Origin: Liolophura sinensis
Taxonomy: Eukaryota; Mollusca; Polyplacophora; Chitonida; Chitonidae
Assembly (NCBI RefSeq): GCF_032854445.1
Contig: NC_088297.1
Coordinates: forward strand, 19,481,127 to 19,545,126
DNA length: 64,000 nucleotides
Direction of reading: 5' to 3'
Shown: piece by piece, positions 48,711 to 60,155 of the stretch
How positions within the stretch are numbered: the stretch's first letter is position 1
How the letters are laid out: each line of letters opens with the position of its first letter
Made by a program: the position numbers and the translations under genes
The notes under the pieces: model-generated
Databases searched by the model: none
Seen by the model: the letters and a program-made list of their open reading frames with translations, nothing else
Told to the model about the DNA's origin: nothing

Positions 48711-48970
48711 GGCCTCTGTGGCTCAGTTGGTTAGCGTGCTAGCGCAGCGTAATAGCCCAGGAGCCTCTCACTAATGCGGTCGCTGTGAGTCCAGCTCGTA
48801 CTGGCTTCCTCTCCGGCCGTACGTGGGAAGGATTTCCAGCAGTCTGCGGATTGTCATGGCTTTCCCCCAGGCTCTGCACGGTCTCCTCCCACCATAATGC
48901 TGGCCGCCGTAGTATAGGAGAAACATTCTTGAGTACGGCGTAAAACAGCAATGAACTAAATAAATAAAAC
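48711..48970 (+). mobile_element. SINE family A, full length with clear tRNA-like head
   Basis: Best head in the window: ggcctctgtggctcagttgg (A box TGGCTCAGTTGG), then ggttagcgtgctagcgc, B-box region gtcgctgtgagtccag, central ccataatgctggccgccg and a TAAATAAATAAA tail. This is a pol III-type tRNA-derived SINE. It may belong to a known metazoan SINE superfamily; not tested. Confidence 0.92.
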
Positions 48971-49299
48971 AATGAATAGTCGTAGAAATGACCAGCGCGG
49001 GTCTGGTTTACTTCGACAGGCCTTGTAATACACGCACATTTAACTTTCCCCCTTATGTTTATTAAAATGGTAAATTACAATCCTGTCAACTCAACACCTG
49101 ACAGTCATTATAGTCATTACAGGCCCAAACGAGCCATCAAGAGCTTTCTAGACTGTATCTAAGGTTGTCTCCCACGTGCACCTTTTAGGAATTGCGCAGA
49201 CAATAGCTACAAAATTGCATGCACGTTTTAAATACACGTTGCACCCTCAAGCGCTCAGAAAAACAGCTCAGATTAATCCCATTTGCCTCGATAATTTCC

Positions 49300-49591
49300 G
49301 CCAGCATGTCGATTCGCCTCAAAGACCAAAAATATTCTTAACCATTTGTGACTTTGACACTGAACAGTTCACGCGAACCTATTGCGGACATTGTCTAGAT
49401 ACATGTACGACGGTTTTGTGGACATTGTCTAGATACATGTACGACAGATTTGTGAACATTGTCTAGATACATGCACGACAGGTTTGTGGACATTGTATAG
49501 ATACATGTATGACAGGTTTGTGAACATTGTCTAGATACATGTACGACAGGTTTGTGAACATTGTCTAGATACATGTACGACAGGTTTAACA
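49300..49591 (-). repeat. Composite repeat segment c end plus short 34-bp array (about 6 units)
   Basis: ttgtgactttgacactgaac (reverse of segment c), then ggacattgtctagatacatg units to 49591. Same order as at 26-28 kb, inverted, but with a contracted array. Confidence 0.8.
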
Positions 49592-50240
49592 AGGGTTTAC
49601 GCTTCCCATATGCTTAGGTTACTGCGATTTAACCGTCAGCCTTTGGTATAACACAAATAGGAAGCAATTGTCTTCAGATGCTTAGGAGCCGTGCTAACCT
49701 TCGTGGGGCTTCGCTGATGTCTCTTGCTACCCCGGGGCTAATTTTCACCAGAGGCTCATGTCACCGTTTCTGTGGAAGAGAGAGTGTGACTATAAGAGCC
49801 CTTTAAAGGAATCTCGTGGTCTGGACAACACTACCGAATCAATAGAAAGTCAGTGACAGAAAGGAATTAGCCAGACAAGCTTATAGCCCACGACTGTCTC
49901 ATGGCGGAGTATTCGCGAAAGTTTCCATCATTCTGAATTACATGGAGTGTCTACAATAAGATCACAAAACTGCTCCCTATTTAGGAAATTATTCTCCCCG
50001 TCAGTGGGTTCTTCGCCAACAGATATTGAATCGGATAATGCTAGAAGAAGAAAAAACAACGCTATTACGTAAAAATGAAAGCCGGCTGTTTCCCTGATGG
50101 CTTGTGGAATCTTGACCGGCTACTTGAATGAAATATTTCTTTAATTAAACCCGGAGAACCTCTTTCCAGGTCTCAACCGAATAAATAAAGGCAACGAATA
50201 AACTGTGGCAATAACACGTAGTTAAAACGGATCCGTGTTA
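49592..50240 (-). repeat. Composite repeat, segment a (inverted copy)
   Basis: aagggtttacgcttcccata, aataggaagcaattgtcttc, gacaacactaccgaatcaat and gccggctgtttccctgatgg. Confidence 0.78.
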
Positions 50241-50819
50241 ACTTGTTTCATCACCTAATGCTCTCTACGCCTACCTGCAAGGCTCTTTTTGTATTTCCGG
50301 ATTTGCGTAGACGGTTCAGGAAGGTTGAAGAGAACGATACAATGCTATATGGTGATGGGCAGAGGATTCGGGCTAACTTGAATTTATCTCAGTTTGCTAT
50401 TACCGTTGTTAAACAGAATGGCATCTATCATTTAGTGTGAATACATGGGGATTAAAAGTATAGGGGCAAAATAATTTGATATATGAAGCAAAACAAAACG
50501 TTCTGTTCGATCTCATTAATATTAAAATATTTACCAATACAACTGCCCAAGGCCGTTAATTCCTAGCGTTTCAACCCATATAACTTACATATATCTACAG
50601 CTGAATCCCATAATTGCCTGGAAGGTGAGATTATCAACTTGTATGGTTTTTGTGTATAATATCTTGTGCAGAAACTGACATCCGACAACAAGGACAATTA
50701 ATTTCTTGATTTACATATTTCAGGATCGTGTTGAATTAGACCGTCACCTGGGATATATGAACAGCTCCTAATCAAAGCCCCACAGAGACACATGTTTTTT
50801 AAATTATTTATACACTAGC
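50241..50819 (-). repeat. Composite repeat flank (inverted), partly assigned
   Basis: 50590-50760 resembles 46020-46150. The frame at 50243-50440 has no recognisable product. Confidence 0.4.
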
Positions 50820-51030
50820 ATGGTGAATGCTGATTTCACCGAGTCACCTTGCATCTTTCCAAAACCATTGAAAACTGTTGCCTGCCTCTTTTTACATGAT
50901 TTCGCCCTGTTTTCGTACTTTATATACTTTCTCAATTTTTTGGTGATAAGTCAGTTTGTGAATTGGCCTTACGATTAATGTCCTGCAGTGTCCATTTTCC
51001 TTGACGGCTGGTATACGACCGTCTGCTTCG
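50820..51030 (-). repeat. Family C repeat
   Basis: ccaaaaccattgaaaactgt, cctgttttcgtactttatat and tgacggctggtatacgaccg; inverted relative to 10790. Confidence 0.65.
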
Positions 51031-51689
51031 ACTGGAAGAAACCAATAATTTAAAATTTCTCACTCTCTCTTCCAACTCTTAACGCCAGTGATCTTCAACG
51101 GAAGTTCAACGGAACTCGATTGTCATCGACAGTTTATTCTCTTAATGAAAGCGGGGGAAGACCATGCCCTTACACAACCATCGGATAATTAAACATTAGG
51201 CACACAAAGGTTTTCTATCAAAATAATTTCTCACCAAATCTCCAAATTATTTACGTTTATCTGCATTTAATCAGCAAAAATGAAGGTGGTGAACTGAAAA
51301 CACGATTTTAAAAAGTTTTTTTTTCCCAAATATTAACAGGTTTTATTGAAAACAAATCTTTTGTGAAGGAAGATAACACTTTCGGTTTTTAGATTCATTA
51401 AGTGACGAAGTCATCGAGAGACTGTCTTACAGCTTGCTTTTGTTGGCATCTTGGAACTTTTTCCTCATTTTCATAACAGACTAATGTTCTTGAGGAGATG
51501 ATTAAAGCAGCATCATTGTTGAATGAGTGGGATGAGGCACATTCTACAGCAGTAATCGCACTACCTGGGTTATGCGTAATAAACAAACAGTCCAAGTGAT
51601 ACGTTAATTTGATGACTTTCTACATCTTTGGATTATCGACAACTTATGCTTTTTTATATATAACTGGCGCTTTAAGCTGAACTATGGAA

Positions 51690-51925
51690 TATTTCGCTTA
51701 TTTCACGGCGGGCAGATTTATGGTGGGATGAAACCTGGCAGAGCCCGGGGGAAACCAAAGACCATCCGCAGGTTCCTGGCAAATCGTCCCACCTACGGCC
51801 AGAGAGAAGAGGGGAAGCCAGCACGAATTGGATTGGAAATCACAGCGACCACATTGGTGGAAGCCTTCTGGGTCATTGCGCCTCGCTGGCACAGTAACCA
51901 CCTCGGCCACAGAGGCCCCGGTAGA
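51690..51925 (-). mobile_element. SINE family A, tail truncated
   Basis: cggcgggcagatttatggtg, gaccatccgcaggttcctgg and the head cctcggccacagaggcc. Confidence 0.85.
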
Positions 51926-51944
51926 AATTATATACTAGCATAGT

Positions 51945-52150
51945 ACACCATCTGGATATGGATTTCACTGATTCTCCTCGAACATTCCTGTCATCTTTCC
52001 AATATCACTGAAAACTGCTGACGGCTTCTCTTTGTATGATTCCGACCTAATTTCGTACTTTCTATAATTTGCTAGTTGTTGGGTGGTTGGTACAAAACCT
52101 GGGTTTGGAAATTAGCCTTGCGATTATTGTCTTGTAACCTCCAATATGGA
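51945..52150 (-). repeat. Family C repeat
   Basis: ccaatatcactgaaaactgc, acctaatttcgtactttcta and gaaattagccttgcgattat; a second inverted copy about 1.1 kb after 50820-51030, with a SINE between. Confidence 0.65.
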
Positions 52151-52279
52151 AGACACGGGGACATGAACGTTCTTTTCGTTAGAAATCTATGACGACGAGT
52201 GTGAGTCACCAATACAGGTGATTAAATTAGAGATCAGGAAGACGAATAAGCCTAATACTTGGTGCCTTGGTATGTTGCG

Positions 52280-52510
52280 AAATTCTACAGACCAGTGACC
52301 TCTAATATATTGCAATTGGCATGGCTGCATTTTTTTTACATAATTATGTTTGTGTTAAGGTGCTAGGAGGCGTGTAATTTGCTTTTGTTTCAGTGAACAC
52401 TACATGAACAGTTAGAAAACAGCCCAAACTCAGTCACCTTTTATCGACTAAATCACAGTGTCATCACTGCTTTGCATTTATTCTCTATGCCGTTGTCTTC
52501 TTGAAGGCTT
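52280..52510 (-). repeat. Family B repeat, diverged
   Basis: gtgctaggaggcgtgtaatt, tacatgaacagttag and cacagtgtcatcactgcttt. Confidence 0.65.
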
Positions 52511-52568
52511 ATTTTCTAGCCTGTGGAGGTGGATGACCAAGTTCAGTTTTGCTTGCAAGCCGGTGACT

Positions 52569-52807
52569 ATATTTAGTTATTTATTTTATTGGAGTTTTAC
52601 GCAGTACTGAAGAATATTTCACGACGGCGGCCAGCATTATGGTGGGAACACGCAAGGCAGAGCTCGAGGGAAACCCTCCACCACATGAAGGTTGATCGAC
52701 CGGAGAGGAAGCCAGTATGAACTGACCTTGAAATCTCAGCGACGGCATAGGTGAGAGGCTCCTGAGTCATTGCTCAGCACTGGCGCGCTAAACTACTCGG
52801 TCACGGG
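52569..52807 (-). mobile_element. SINE family A, near full length
   Basis: TTATTTA tail, tttacgcagtactgaagaat, ggccagcattatggtgggaa and head cgcgctaaactactcggtca. Confidence 0.85.
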
Positions 52808-52809
52808 AC

Positions 52810-53144
52810 AACGCCCCCTGCCCCCTGTGGCATTAAGTCAAGTGGTTTGTTGGGAACCTGATGAATGGTGATGATTTCCCTGGGTAAAGGTTGGATTTAA
52901 TTCTAATATCATCACTGTGATAATTGTGCTACTTTTGCACTTTTTCTTGCTTTACATCACGATATAATATGTACACATGTAATACATATATGGATCTTTC
53001 AATGTTTTACCATAAAAAATGTTGAGAGCTATGGGATGAATTTGAATCCATGCATATTACATACATATGTCATAGACAATTATCCGAATTACAATCAGGT
53101 AAAACAGTGTGCACCAGTTTCATAAATAAAAGTAATATCACTAT

Positions 53145-53216
<72 letters not shown>

Positions 53217-55204
53217 ATAATAATTGTCTATCAGTACTTTGCCCTGCCCATAAAACTCTTTTTCTTACATGTTTATCGCCATTTACACTAAATATTAACG
53301 AAAAATCATACTTACCGGATACTTGTGTTGTATGAAAATATCCACCGCATTACTAATTAAAAACATTTGACTTGTCTAGTATAAAAATACCTCTTTGAAG
53401 TTAATAAACATAGTTTTTTTTTTAATCCACGTTGTACTTAAGGTTCAGTCATATGACGAAGAGAAGTCATAAGGTGTGTGTTCTTCCTTTAAAGCACAGA
53501 CAATGTGTCTTTTTCTGGTAGAGCGAGTCCATACCGCTAAGGTGATGCAGTCACTGAAGTATCATGCCGAAGATACCAGGCATGACACTTCACCCAATCA
53601 CACTATACTGACACCGAGAAAACCAATCATAGTTTCCTTTTTCTCACCTTTCATTGATGATTGCCAAGCGAGGCAGCAGCAAGTACCATTTCTTAATGAT
53701 AGTTGATATGACCCGACCCGTGTTTGATCCCGGGATCTCCAGGCTTCGACAATTATTGTTGTTTTATACGTATTGTCAGTGAAAACATTCTGGAATGTTC
53801 CATTAAAAAACAATCAAATAAATAAATAAACAAATAACTGTATTGCAGTTTATAATGCGCTAATTTATACAATTATATGATGGAAATGACTGTGGATTAT
53901 TGATCAACGAAAACCAATATCCACCGAAGCCCTAGGCCCAGATGAACCATGTTTTTTTGTTAATATTCGATAAACCATTGTATTTACTGAATTTTACCAC
54001 ACGACTGTTTTATTATATGAAAAAGAATTTTGTTTCAATTTTTTTTACTTAAATAACATATTGACATCAAATTTTTGTCACAACGTGTTTCATCTGCTAT
54101 GATGGGTCAAAAATGTCATCTGGTCCAATTACATCCCAGTCTTTCACTTCTCTGTTGCACCACCATCTGCCACATTCACGTCGTAACAATCCCAAGCGTG
54201 TCACCTAACCTCGTTAATTGGCTTGAATCGTGATGCAGTTTGATGCATTTGTAGTTTATTATAATGTATATACGCCATGGGAACGTAATGCAGAATTCTA
54301 TAAAAAAGAGACAACTTTTTCAAATAATTTCTCGTTATGTGATGTATTCTGTTTTTCTTTTGTAAAGTTTGCTTTGTAATTATAATGTCGTATAGCATGA
54401 ATTTTTGTAATGCTATATAAAATACATGCCAAAATGCAGAGCATGCTCAAGGAGTTTCAGCGATTTAAACCATGAGCAGAATGTATAACGGTATGAAAGA
54501 TTTGCAGAAAATTGGCCGTATTGTGAAAATCACAATCTAAACGTGTTACGAAAATGACATTATAAAATTTGCATCTATTAAAATTCAAAACATCAATGAA
54601 AAAGGATCTGTTCAGAAGAATTCATCTATGTATTTATTCAAACTAATGGTAGTGTTCCAAATATCATATAGCTATACATTGGCTTAAAGATTTCGCCTTA
54701 AGGAATTTATGAGTTAAATGTGACGTTCAGTGTCGAAAAATTCACATTGCGATGGTTTTGGAACTTATAAATATTAACTACAGTTGAATGATTCTGTACT
54801 TGTTTTTTCACTCACTGCATAATATCACCAGTCAATCCACCAGAGTGTAACGGAACTACTAAGTTAAATAAAAAAGCCAAGCTACCAAGAAACACTTGAC
54901 GGATTGCTTTCTTGGACTGGAATCTATCACTGCTAAATTAAGAGATAAACAGATACAAGTGGTATGAACATCCTATTTCCTTGGTAGTCGAGACGTCGCA
55001 GAATTTGATGTACTTCACTGTTTTCATTGAGACGCTGCTACCAGCAGGTATGTTCTTCTAAACAGTGTTATATTTCAGCTGTACAACTCATCAGTTTTTA
55101 GGAGAATGTATACTGAATAGGATCGGGATCGAATTTGATGTACTTCACTGTTTCTTTAAGGTGCCGCTACCAGCAGGTGCACTAGTCTGAATAGTGCTAT
55201 ATTT
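52810..55204. other. AT-rich region without recognisable gene
   Basis: Only low-complexity features and no supported exon. Two frames (53476-53706 plus, 53598-53813 minus) overlap each other and show no domain. Confidence 0.45.
53147..53214. repeat. (TA)n microsatellite
   Basis: About 33 TA units, then an imperfect TAA run. Confidence 0.97.
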
Positions 55205-55305
55205 TAACTTTCCGGCCATACGTGTGAAGGTGTGCAGTAACCTGCGGATGATCGTGGCAGGTTTCCTTCCACCATAATGCTGGCCGTCGTCATATAAGAG
55301 AAATA
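55205..55305 (+). mobile_element. SINE family A, fragment
   Basis: gcagtaacctgcggatgatc, ccaccataatgctggccgtc and atataagagaaata; both ends lost. Confidence 0.75.
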
Positions 55306-55429
55306 ATTTCAACTGTAAGACTCAACAGTTTTTAGAAGAATGTATACTATGTCCCGTCAATCAATCGATCTCTATAATGTACCACAAAACACTCTCAAAG
55401 TCTTGTATCAGATTCAACAAATAATACAG

Positions 55430-55430
<1 letters not shown>

Positions 55431-55514
<84 letters not shown>
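55431..55514. repeat. (TA)n microsatellite
   Basis: About 41 TA units, less than 200 bp before Tc1-like element 1. Confidence 0.97.
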
Positions 55515-55517
<3 letters not shown>

Positions 55518-55702
55518 TCATGCATCTAGTGTGATACCTTACACTGTCAGCCCATGTCCACGATGTATATAATCCCTATAGAGCGTTACCGAACATGGCC
55601 CGTTCAGGCGAGCTAAAACAGCTGGCATGGTATACTTGGTACTCGACCTCTCTCCAAATTAATATTGATCGAGATTTTTGTATATTTAAGCCCTAAACTA
55701 TA

Positions 55703-57205
55703 CTAATGGAAAAAAGTAACTGTGCATCACAGAAAATGAGACAAAACAAAGGATGTTTGAAAAGTTATAAACCTAACCGTCAATAAACATTTAGCCAAGC
55801 ATTTTTCATGAAATGTCATGTCACGTATCGCGCGTGGCACGTGCACTTCGTGTATAATGACATGACTCACATTCTGCATGATGTTTGACACATGAAGTTC
55901 ACACACCTGATTTCGAAAATTGAAGAACTGTTGTTTGTTCTTTAGCCTCTAAATGTTGTGGAAAACACGTTAACTTCAACATAAACTGTGCGTACAACAT
56001 GCCATGGCTTACAGAAAATCAGCGTCTCCGCGCCGTGGGAATGCTGGAGACTGGAATGGCCCAGAATGAAGTTGCCTGACATTTTGGTGTCCATCGAAAC
56101 ACGATATCCTCTCTATGGCGACGTTTTCAACAGAATGGGAACACGAGAGATTTGCCCCGGTCCGGCCGTCCACGTGTGACGTCACGTCAGCAAGACAACC
56201 ATATTCGGCTGACCCATCTAAGGAATCGATTCCAGAGTTCCAGTGTGACTGCTCGGACCATTCCTGACTTACGCCCAATCAGTTCCAGGACTGTACGGAA
56301 CCGACCGCGGGAGCGCAACATCCGGCCCAGACGTCCTGCCATACGTCCGATTTTGCTCCAACGTCACCGACAGGCACGTCTTGTCTGGTGCAGACAACAT
56401 CTACGGGACAGGAGACAAGATTGGGATTGTGCTCTGTTCACTGACGAGTCGAGATTTCATCTGGACGGCTCAGCTGGCAGGGCAAGGGTGTACAGACGTC
56501 CGGGTGAACGGTATGCTGACGCGTGCGTTGTTCAACGTCGAGCGTTTGGTGGCGGCAGCGTTATGGTATGGGGAGGCATCACATCTCATGGGCGGACCCA
56601 ACTTGTCATTGTGAATGGCAATCTGACAGGCCTGCCATACAGGGACGAGGTCATTCTGCCTCATGTGCAAGCGTTCACTCAAGGACATGGACGTAACATC
56701 ACACTTCAGCAAGATAATGCCCGTTCACATGTCGCTCGTGTTGTGACGGATTTGTTGAGACAGCACAAAATTCCGGTACTCCCTTGGCCAGCAGTTTCTT
56801 CTGACCTGTCCCCTATCGAGCACCCATGGGATGAAATGGAACGGCGATTACGTCAGGGCCCGAATCAGCCATTGACGTTAGCTGATTTGGGACAAATGTT
56901 GCTTCAGACATGGAACAACATTCCCCAAGCTTTCTTCACTCGCTTAGTGTCGTCTATGCGTCGTCGTTGTCAAGCCTGCATCAACGCCAATGGACACACA
57001 CGATATTGAGTTTGTGAACTGACTTTTGACACCACATCTCTTCGAGGGCGTGTCATGATGCCTAGTGTCAAATCATAAAGATTTCGAAATTATCCTGTCA
57101 ACAGTTAAACAGTGATTAAACAGAATACCAAATATCATATTCTTATCTTAATTCATTAGAACATGGCATAACTGCAGATGATGCACAGTTACTTTATTCC
57201 AGTAG
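55703..57205 (+). mobile_element. Tc1-like transposon 1, nearly complete
   Basis: Terminal inverted repeats of about 27 bp: ctaatggaaaaaagtaactg at 55703 against the reverse complement of the right end (57179-57205), two mismatches over the TIR, with TA on both sides (55701-55702 and 57206-57207), the standard Tc1/mariner target duplication. 1.5 kb with one transposase gene. Confidence 0.9.
55999..57009 (+). pseudogene. Tc1-like transposase 1 (DD34E), one in-frame stop
   Basis: Single frame from ATG 55999 to TGA 57009, 336 codons, the normal size for Tc1-like transposases, interrupted only by TGA at 56077-56079 (codon 27). The context is EVA*HFGVHRNT, where the family has Arg, so CGA to TGA by a CpG transition is the simplest explanation. 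The N-terminus is a paired-like helix-turn-helix (HRNTISSLWRRF), followed by the GRPR motif (PRSGRPRVT). Catalytic residues: FTDESRF (first Asp), QQDNARSH (second Asp) and PIEHPWD (Glu), with exactly 34 residues between the second Asp and Glu. Cut-and-paste transposase. A product starting at an internal Met after the stop (56152) would keep the catalytic domain but lack most DNA-binding domain. Confidence 0.93.
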
Positions 57206-58086
57206 TATATATCTGTCTTACTTAAATGACTTGATTCTTAATCCTTACCCTTGAAATTCCTAACACAATCCGGGAATATCTTTAGTACTAGTATTATCTT
57301 TATTCGCCATATTGATAAGGATATACAGATGTGATCTTCAGGTATGATAATCGTATGGCGGGAGTAAAGTCTGGTGAGAGACTTGTTTATCCTACAAATA
57401 ATGTATTGTAGAGAAACAGGCCATGAGTATGGTGATTAAATGAATTTAACATATTACATAACACAGAACATAGTTATACATAAAAATACACTGAGAAATA
57501 TCAAGGAGGAAGATTATATACACGGAGATCAAAGTATAGGAAAATGATTCTTTAGTTTAGACTTCAAATGTGAAGACGAAATTGTTCTTTTGAGGTCGAA
57601 TGTTCCATTCCCGAGCCTCCGTAACGCGCAGTGTGCGTAGAGAATAGTTTGTATGGTCAAACGGAACATAAAGGTTCAAGCTGTAATTTCGGGTTGGCTA
57701 ATTATTCATATTGAATTGCCTTGTGAAATAGTAACGAAAGTTGTTGGGTAGATTTTGAGGGTGATGCGTAAATTTGTGAGATATTAAAGCAGGACAGGAT
57801 AGGTATGGAAAGATGAGCGAGTAGTATAGAACGAGGATTTTTTTTTTATTTAAGCCGTTTCTAATATCTTTAATTATATCGATGTTCCTGGATATTTTCA
57901 TAGTTATATAAGTGATGTGGCAAGTCCAAGTTAAGTTATCGTTAAAAAACAATACCTAAAGAATTAAATTCACTCACAAGATTTAAAGCAGTGCGATGTA
58001 TAGTTAAGCTGGGAAGATTACCTGGATGGATCAACGGTAAGGTTTGATCATTATGAATTGAGTTTAAACTGCATTTAGCGATAATA

Positions 58087-59617
58087 AACTCTGTCAAAAA
58101 AGAAACCCAACCCCTGTCCTCGGATATCAAAAATTCGTTCGAATAAAGTTATTGCTTCCAAACTAAATTTTAGCCAAATGTAATGAAATTATACACGTTT
58201 TTAATGAAGATTACCATCCAAATAACTGCTTTTCTCTCCTAAGTGTATTTTATTGCTTATGACGTCACAACGCATGGACTGACCCTGTTGACGTCGGACA
58301 CAGAACCATTCACATGCAAATCGTGTCAATGGCAGTTATAGTGTGGGGGTGTATAAAAGCCCATGTGCTTTCGTATTTTATTCATTCATTCGTCGACGAA
58401 AGGCAGTCGGTAAAATGCCGCGACTGAGTGCTGCCGACAGAAATATCGCCATTGGTCGTCTTCAAGCCGGAGAAAGTTTTGGTACTATTGCACGACACCT
58501 AAATGTTCACAAAACAACGATATCCCGACTTTGGAGCCATTACAACAACTTTAATTCGACCAACGATCGCCCGAGAAGTGGAAGGCCAAGAATCACGACC
58601 CCACTTCAAGATCGGTACATCTGGGTCCTTCACCTGCGTAATCGGCATGCCCTACCAACCGTGACTGCCACACAAATACCAGGTTTGAGGAGAGTGTCGG
58701 CTCAAACGATTAGGAACCGTCTGAAAGAAGCGGGTTTACGTGCCTGTAGACCAGTTGTTGGACCTGTACTACGCCCCTTACATCGGCTCCTACGACTCAG
58801 GTGGTGCAACAACGTAAGGATATGGACTTTACAAAACTGGAGGCGCATCTGGTTTTCTGATGAATCCCGTTTTCTTTTAACACGTCACGACGGAAGACAG
58901 CGTGTGTATAGGAGACGTCATGAACGCTTTGCGCCCATCAGCGTCCGGCAGGTGGGAGAGATTTGGCGGAGGCAGTGTTATGGTTTGGGGAGCCATCTCG
59001 TACAACCAGAAATCAGACTTGGTGATCGTTCCAGGGAACCTGACAGCCCAACGTTACATCAACCACGTGTTACAGCCTCACCTTCTCCCGATTATTGACC
59101 GACAGACACAGCTTTTTCAACAGGACAACGCCAGGCGTCATACTGCACGTGCAACAATGAACTTTCTGCAGGTTTCCAACGTCAATGTCTTGCCGTGGCC
59201 CTCTAAATCACCAGACCTCAACCCTATTGAACACCTGTGGGATACTCTGGATCGACACGTGCATCACCGTTAGCCACCGCCACAGACGCTTCAACAGCTC
59301 GCCGTTGCGTTACAGGAGGAGTGGAGGGCCATTCCCCAGGAGAGAATCCGGCGTCTTATCCGTTCTTGTCCAAGGAGATGCCGTGCAGTGATTGCAGCTC
59401 ATGGTGGTCATACGAGATACTGAGGAAGACGCCCCCTGGTGAGCAACTGGTGTCTGTGAGATGACTTTTGAAAAGACAGTTTTAAACATGACCATCTTGA
59501 TTATTATTCTGTCAAATTTCTGACTTCTGTCTTCAATAAGAAAAAAGTTGTGCCGTCCTAAAACTAAATATTAAAATCTCTAAAATACGGGGGTCGCGTT
59601 TCTTTTTTGACAGAGTT
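58087..59617 (+). mobile_element. Tc1-like transposon 2, nearly complete, nested in a LINE
   Basis: TIRs: aactctgtcaaaaaagaaac at 58087 and its complement ending at 59617, flanked by TA (58085-58086, 59618-59619). About 1.53 kb. The LINE sequence on both sides belongs to one interrupted coding frame. Confidence 0.9.
58415..59423 (+). pseudogene. Tc1-like transposase 2 (DD34E), frameshifted
   Basis: Starts MPRLSAADRNIAIGRLQAGE at 58415, with helix-turn-helix HLNVHKTTISRLWSHY and RPRSGRPRIT, then FSDESRFLL (first Asp). One extra G in GGG at 58954-58956 shifts the frame within ..SVRQV / ERFGGGSVMVWGAIS. The second frame carries QQDNARRHTAR (second Asp) and PIEHLWD (Glu, 34 residues later), then an in-frame TAG at 59271-59273 and continues to ..AAHGGHTRY and TGA at 59423. 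Without the insertion and TAG the length is about 335 residues, as in the family. A 1-bp and a nonsense lesion make it non-functional but probably recent. Confidence 0.93.
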
Positions 59618-59939
59618 TATATTAGAGGAGAGCTATTTCAGGTCTGATTCACTTTCATCTGAGACAATGTGTAATAAGTCCTTGGCGTTAAAGGTATTGT
59701 TATGATCTCAAAGATCATAATACGTCTTTTTCATATTTTTTACAGATTCAGCCTCATTTATACGTTTCTAAATATGGGTGTGATGCCAACCCTCCAATTC
59801 AAGTCTTCTTTTGGCTTACAACGCAAGCGTAGGCTATACACATGAGAACTCACATCCTTTTATCAATTTTTCATTTTTTAAATATTTTTTTTTCTTGCTT
59901 GTCTATATCTTTAAAAAGTTGTCCGGTTCTAATTAATTT

Positions 59940-60155
59940 GTTTAACTATTTGTTTATTTTTATTTCACCGGCGTTTTACATTGCACTCAAGTGTCATTGT
60001 GGTGGAAGAAACCGAGCAGAGCCATGGTAAAACCCACGACAATCCGTTGTTGGCAGACTTTCCCACGTACGACCGGACAGGAAGCTGTCATGAGCTGGAC
60101 TTAAACTCACGGTGACCGCATTGGTGAGGGACTCCTCTAACCACTACGATCTAAC
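59940..60155 (-). mobile_element. SINE family A, diverged near full length
   Basis: tttatttttatttcaccggc, gttttacattgcactcaagt, ccacgtacgaccggacagga and cttaaactcacggtgaccgc. Confidence 0.8.

Larger units (their letters stand above)
57530..59740 (-). pseudogene. CR1/Jockey-like LINE reverse-transcriptase 3' part, split by Tc1-like element 2
   Basis: Minus strand. Upstream part (59740-59620): NNTFNAKDLLHIVSDESES and LSSN. After the transposon the frame resumes at about 58084 with IIAKCSLNSIHNDQTL, then LPSLTIHRTALNLVSEFNSL, GIVFFNDNLTWTCHITYI and KKKILVLYYSLIFPYLSC. It ends with a C-terminal tail (NYPTRNYSLNLYVPFD) near 57600. The order and motifs are those of the RT thumb and C-terminal region of CR1/Jockey-type LINEs. 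The frame contains stops and shifts; no endonuclease or 5' end was seen. Confidence 0.72.

Noticed and set aside
48711-48790. tRNA gene
   Set aside because: A and B boxes are present, but the sequence continues into the SINE body and no full cloverleaf is apparent.
55340-55534. 64-codon frame with repeated IYIYIY
   Set aside because: (TA)n microsatellite.
56009-56712. Minus-strand and alternative frames within Tc1-like element 1
   Set aside because: Shadows of the transposase frame; no motifs.
59310-59495. Minus-strand frame in Tc1-like element 2
   Set aside because: Shadow of the transposase C-terminus and flank.
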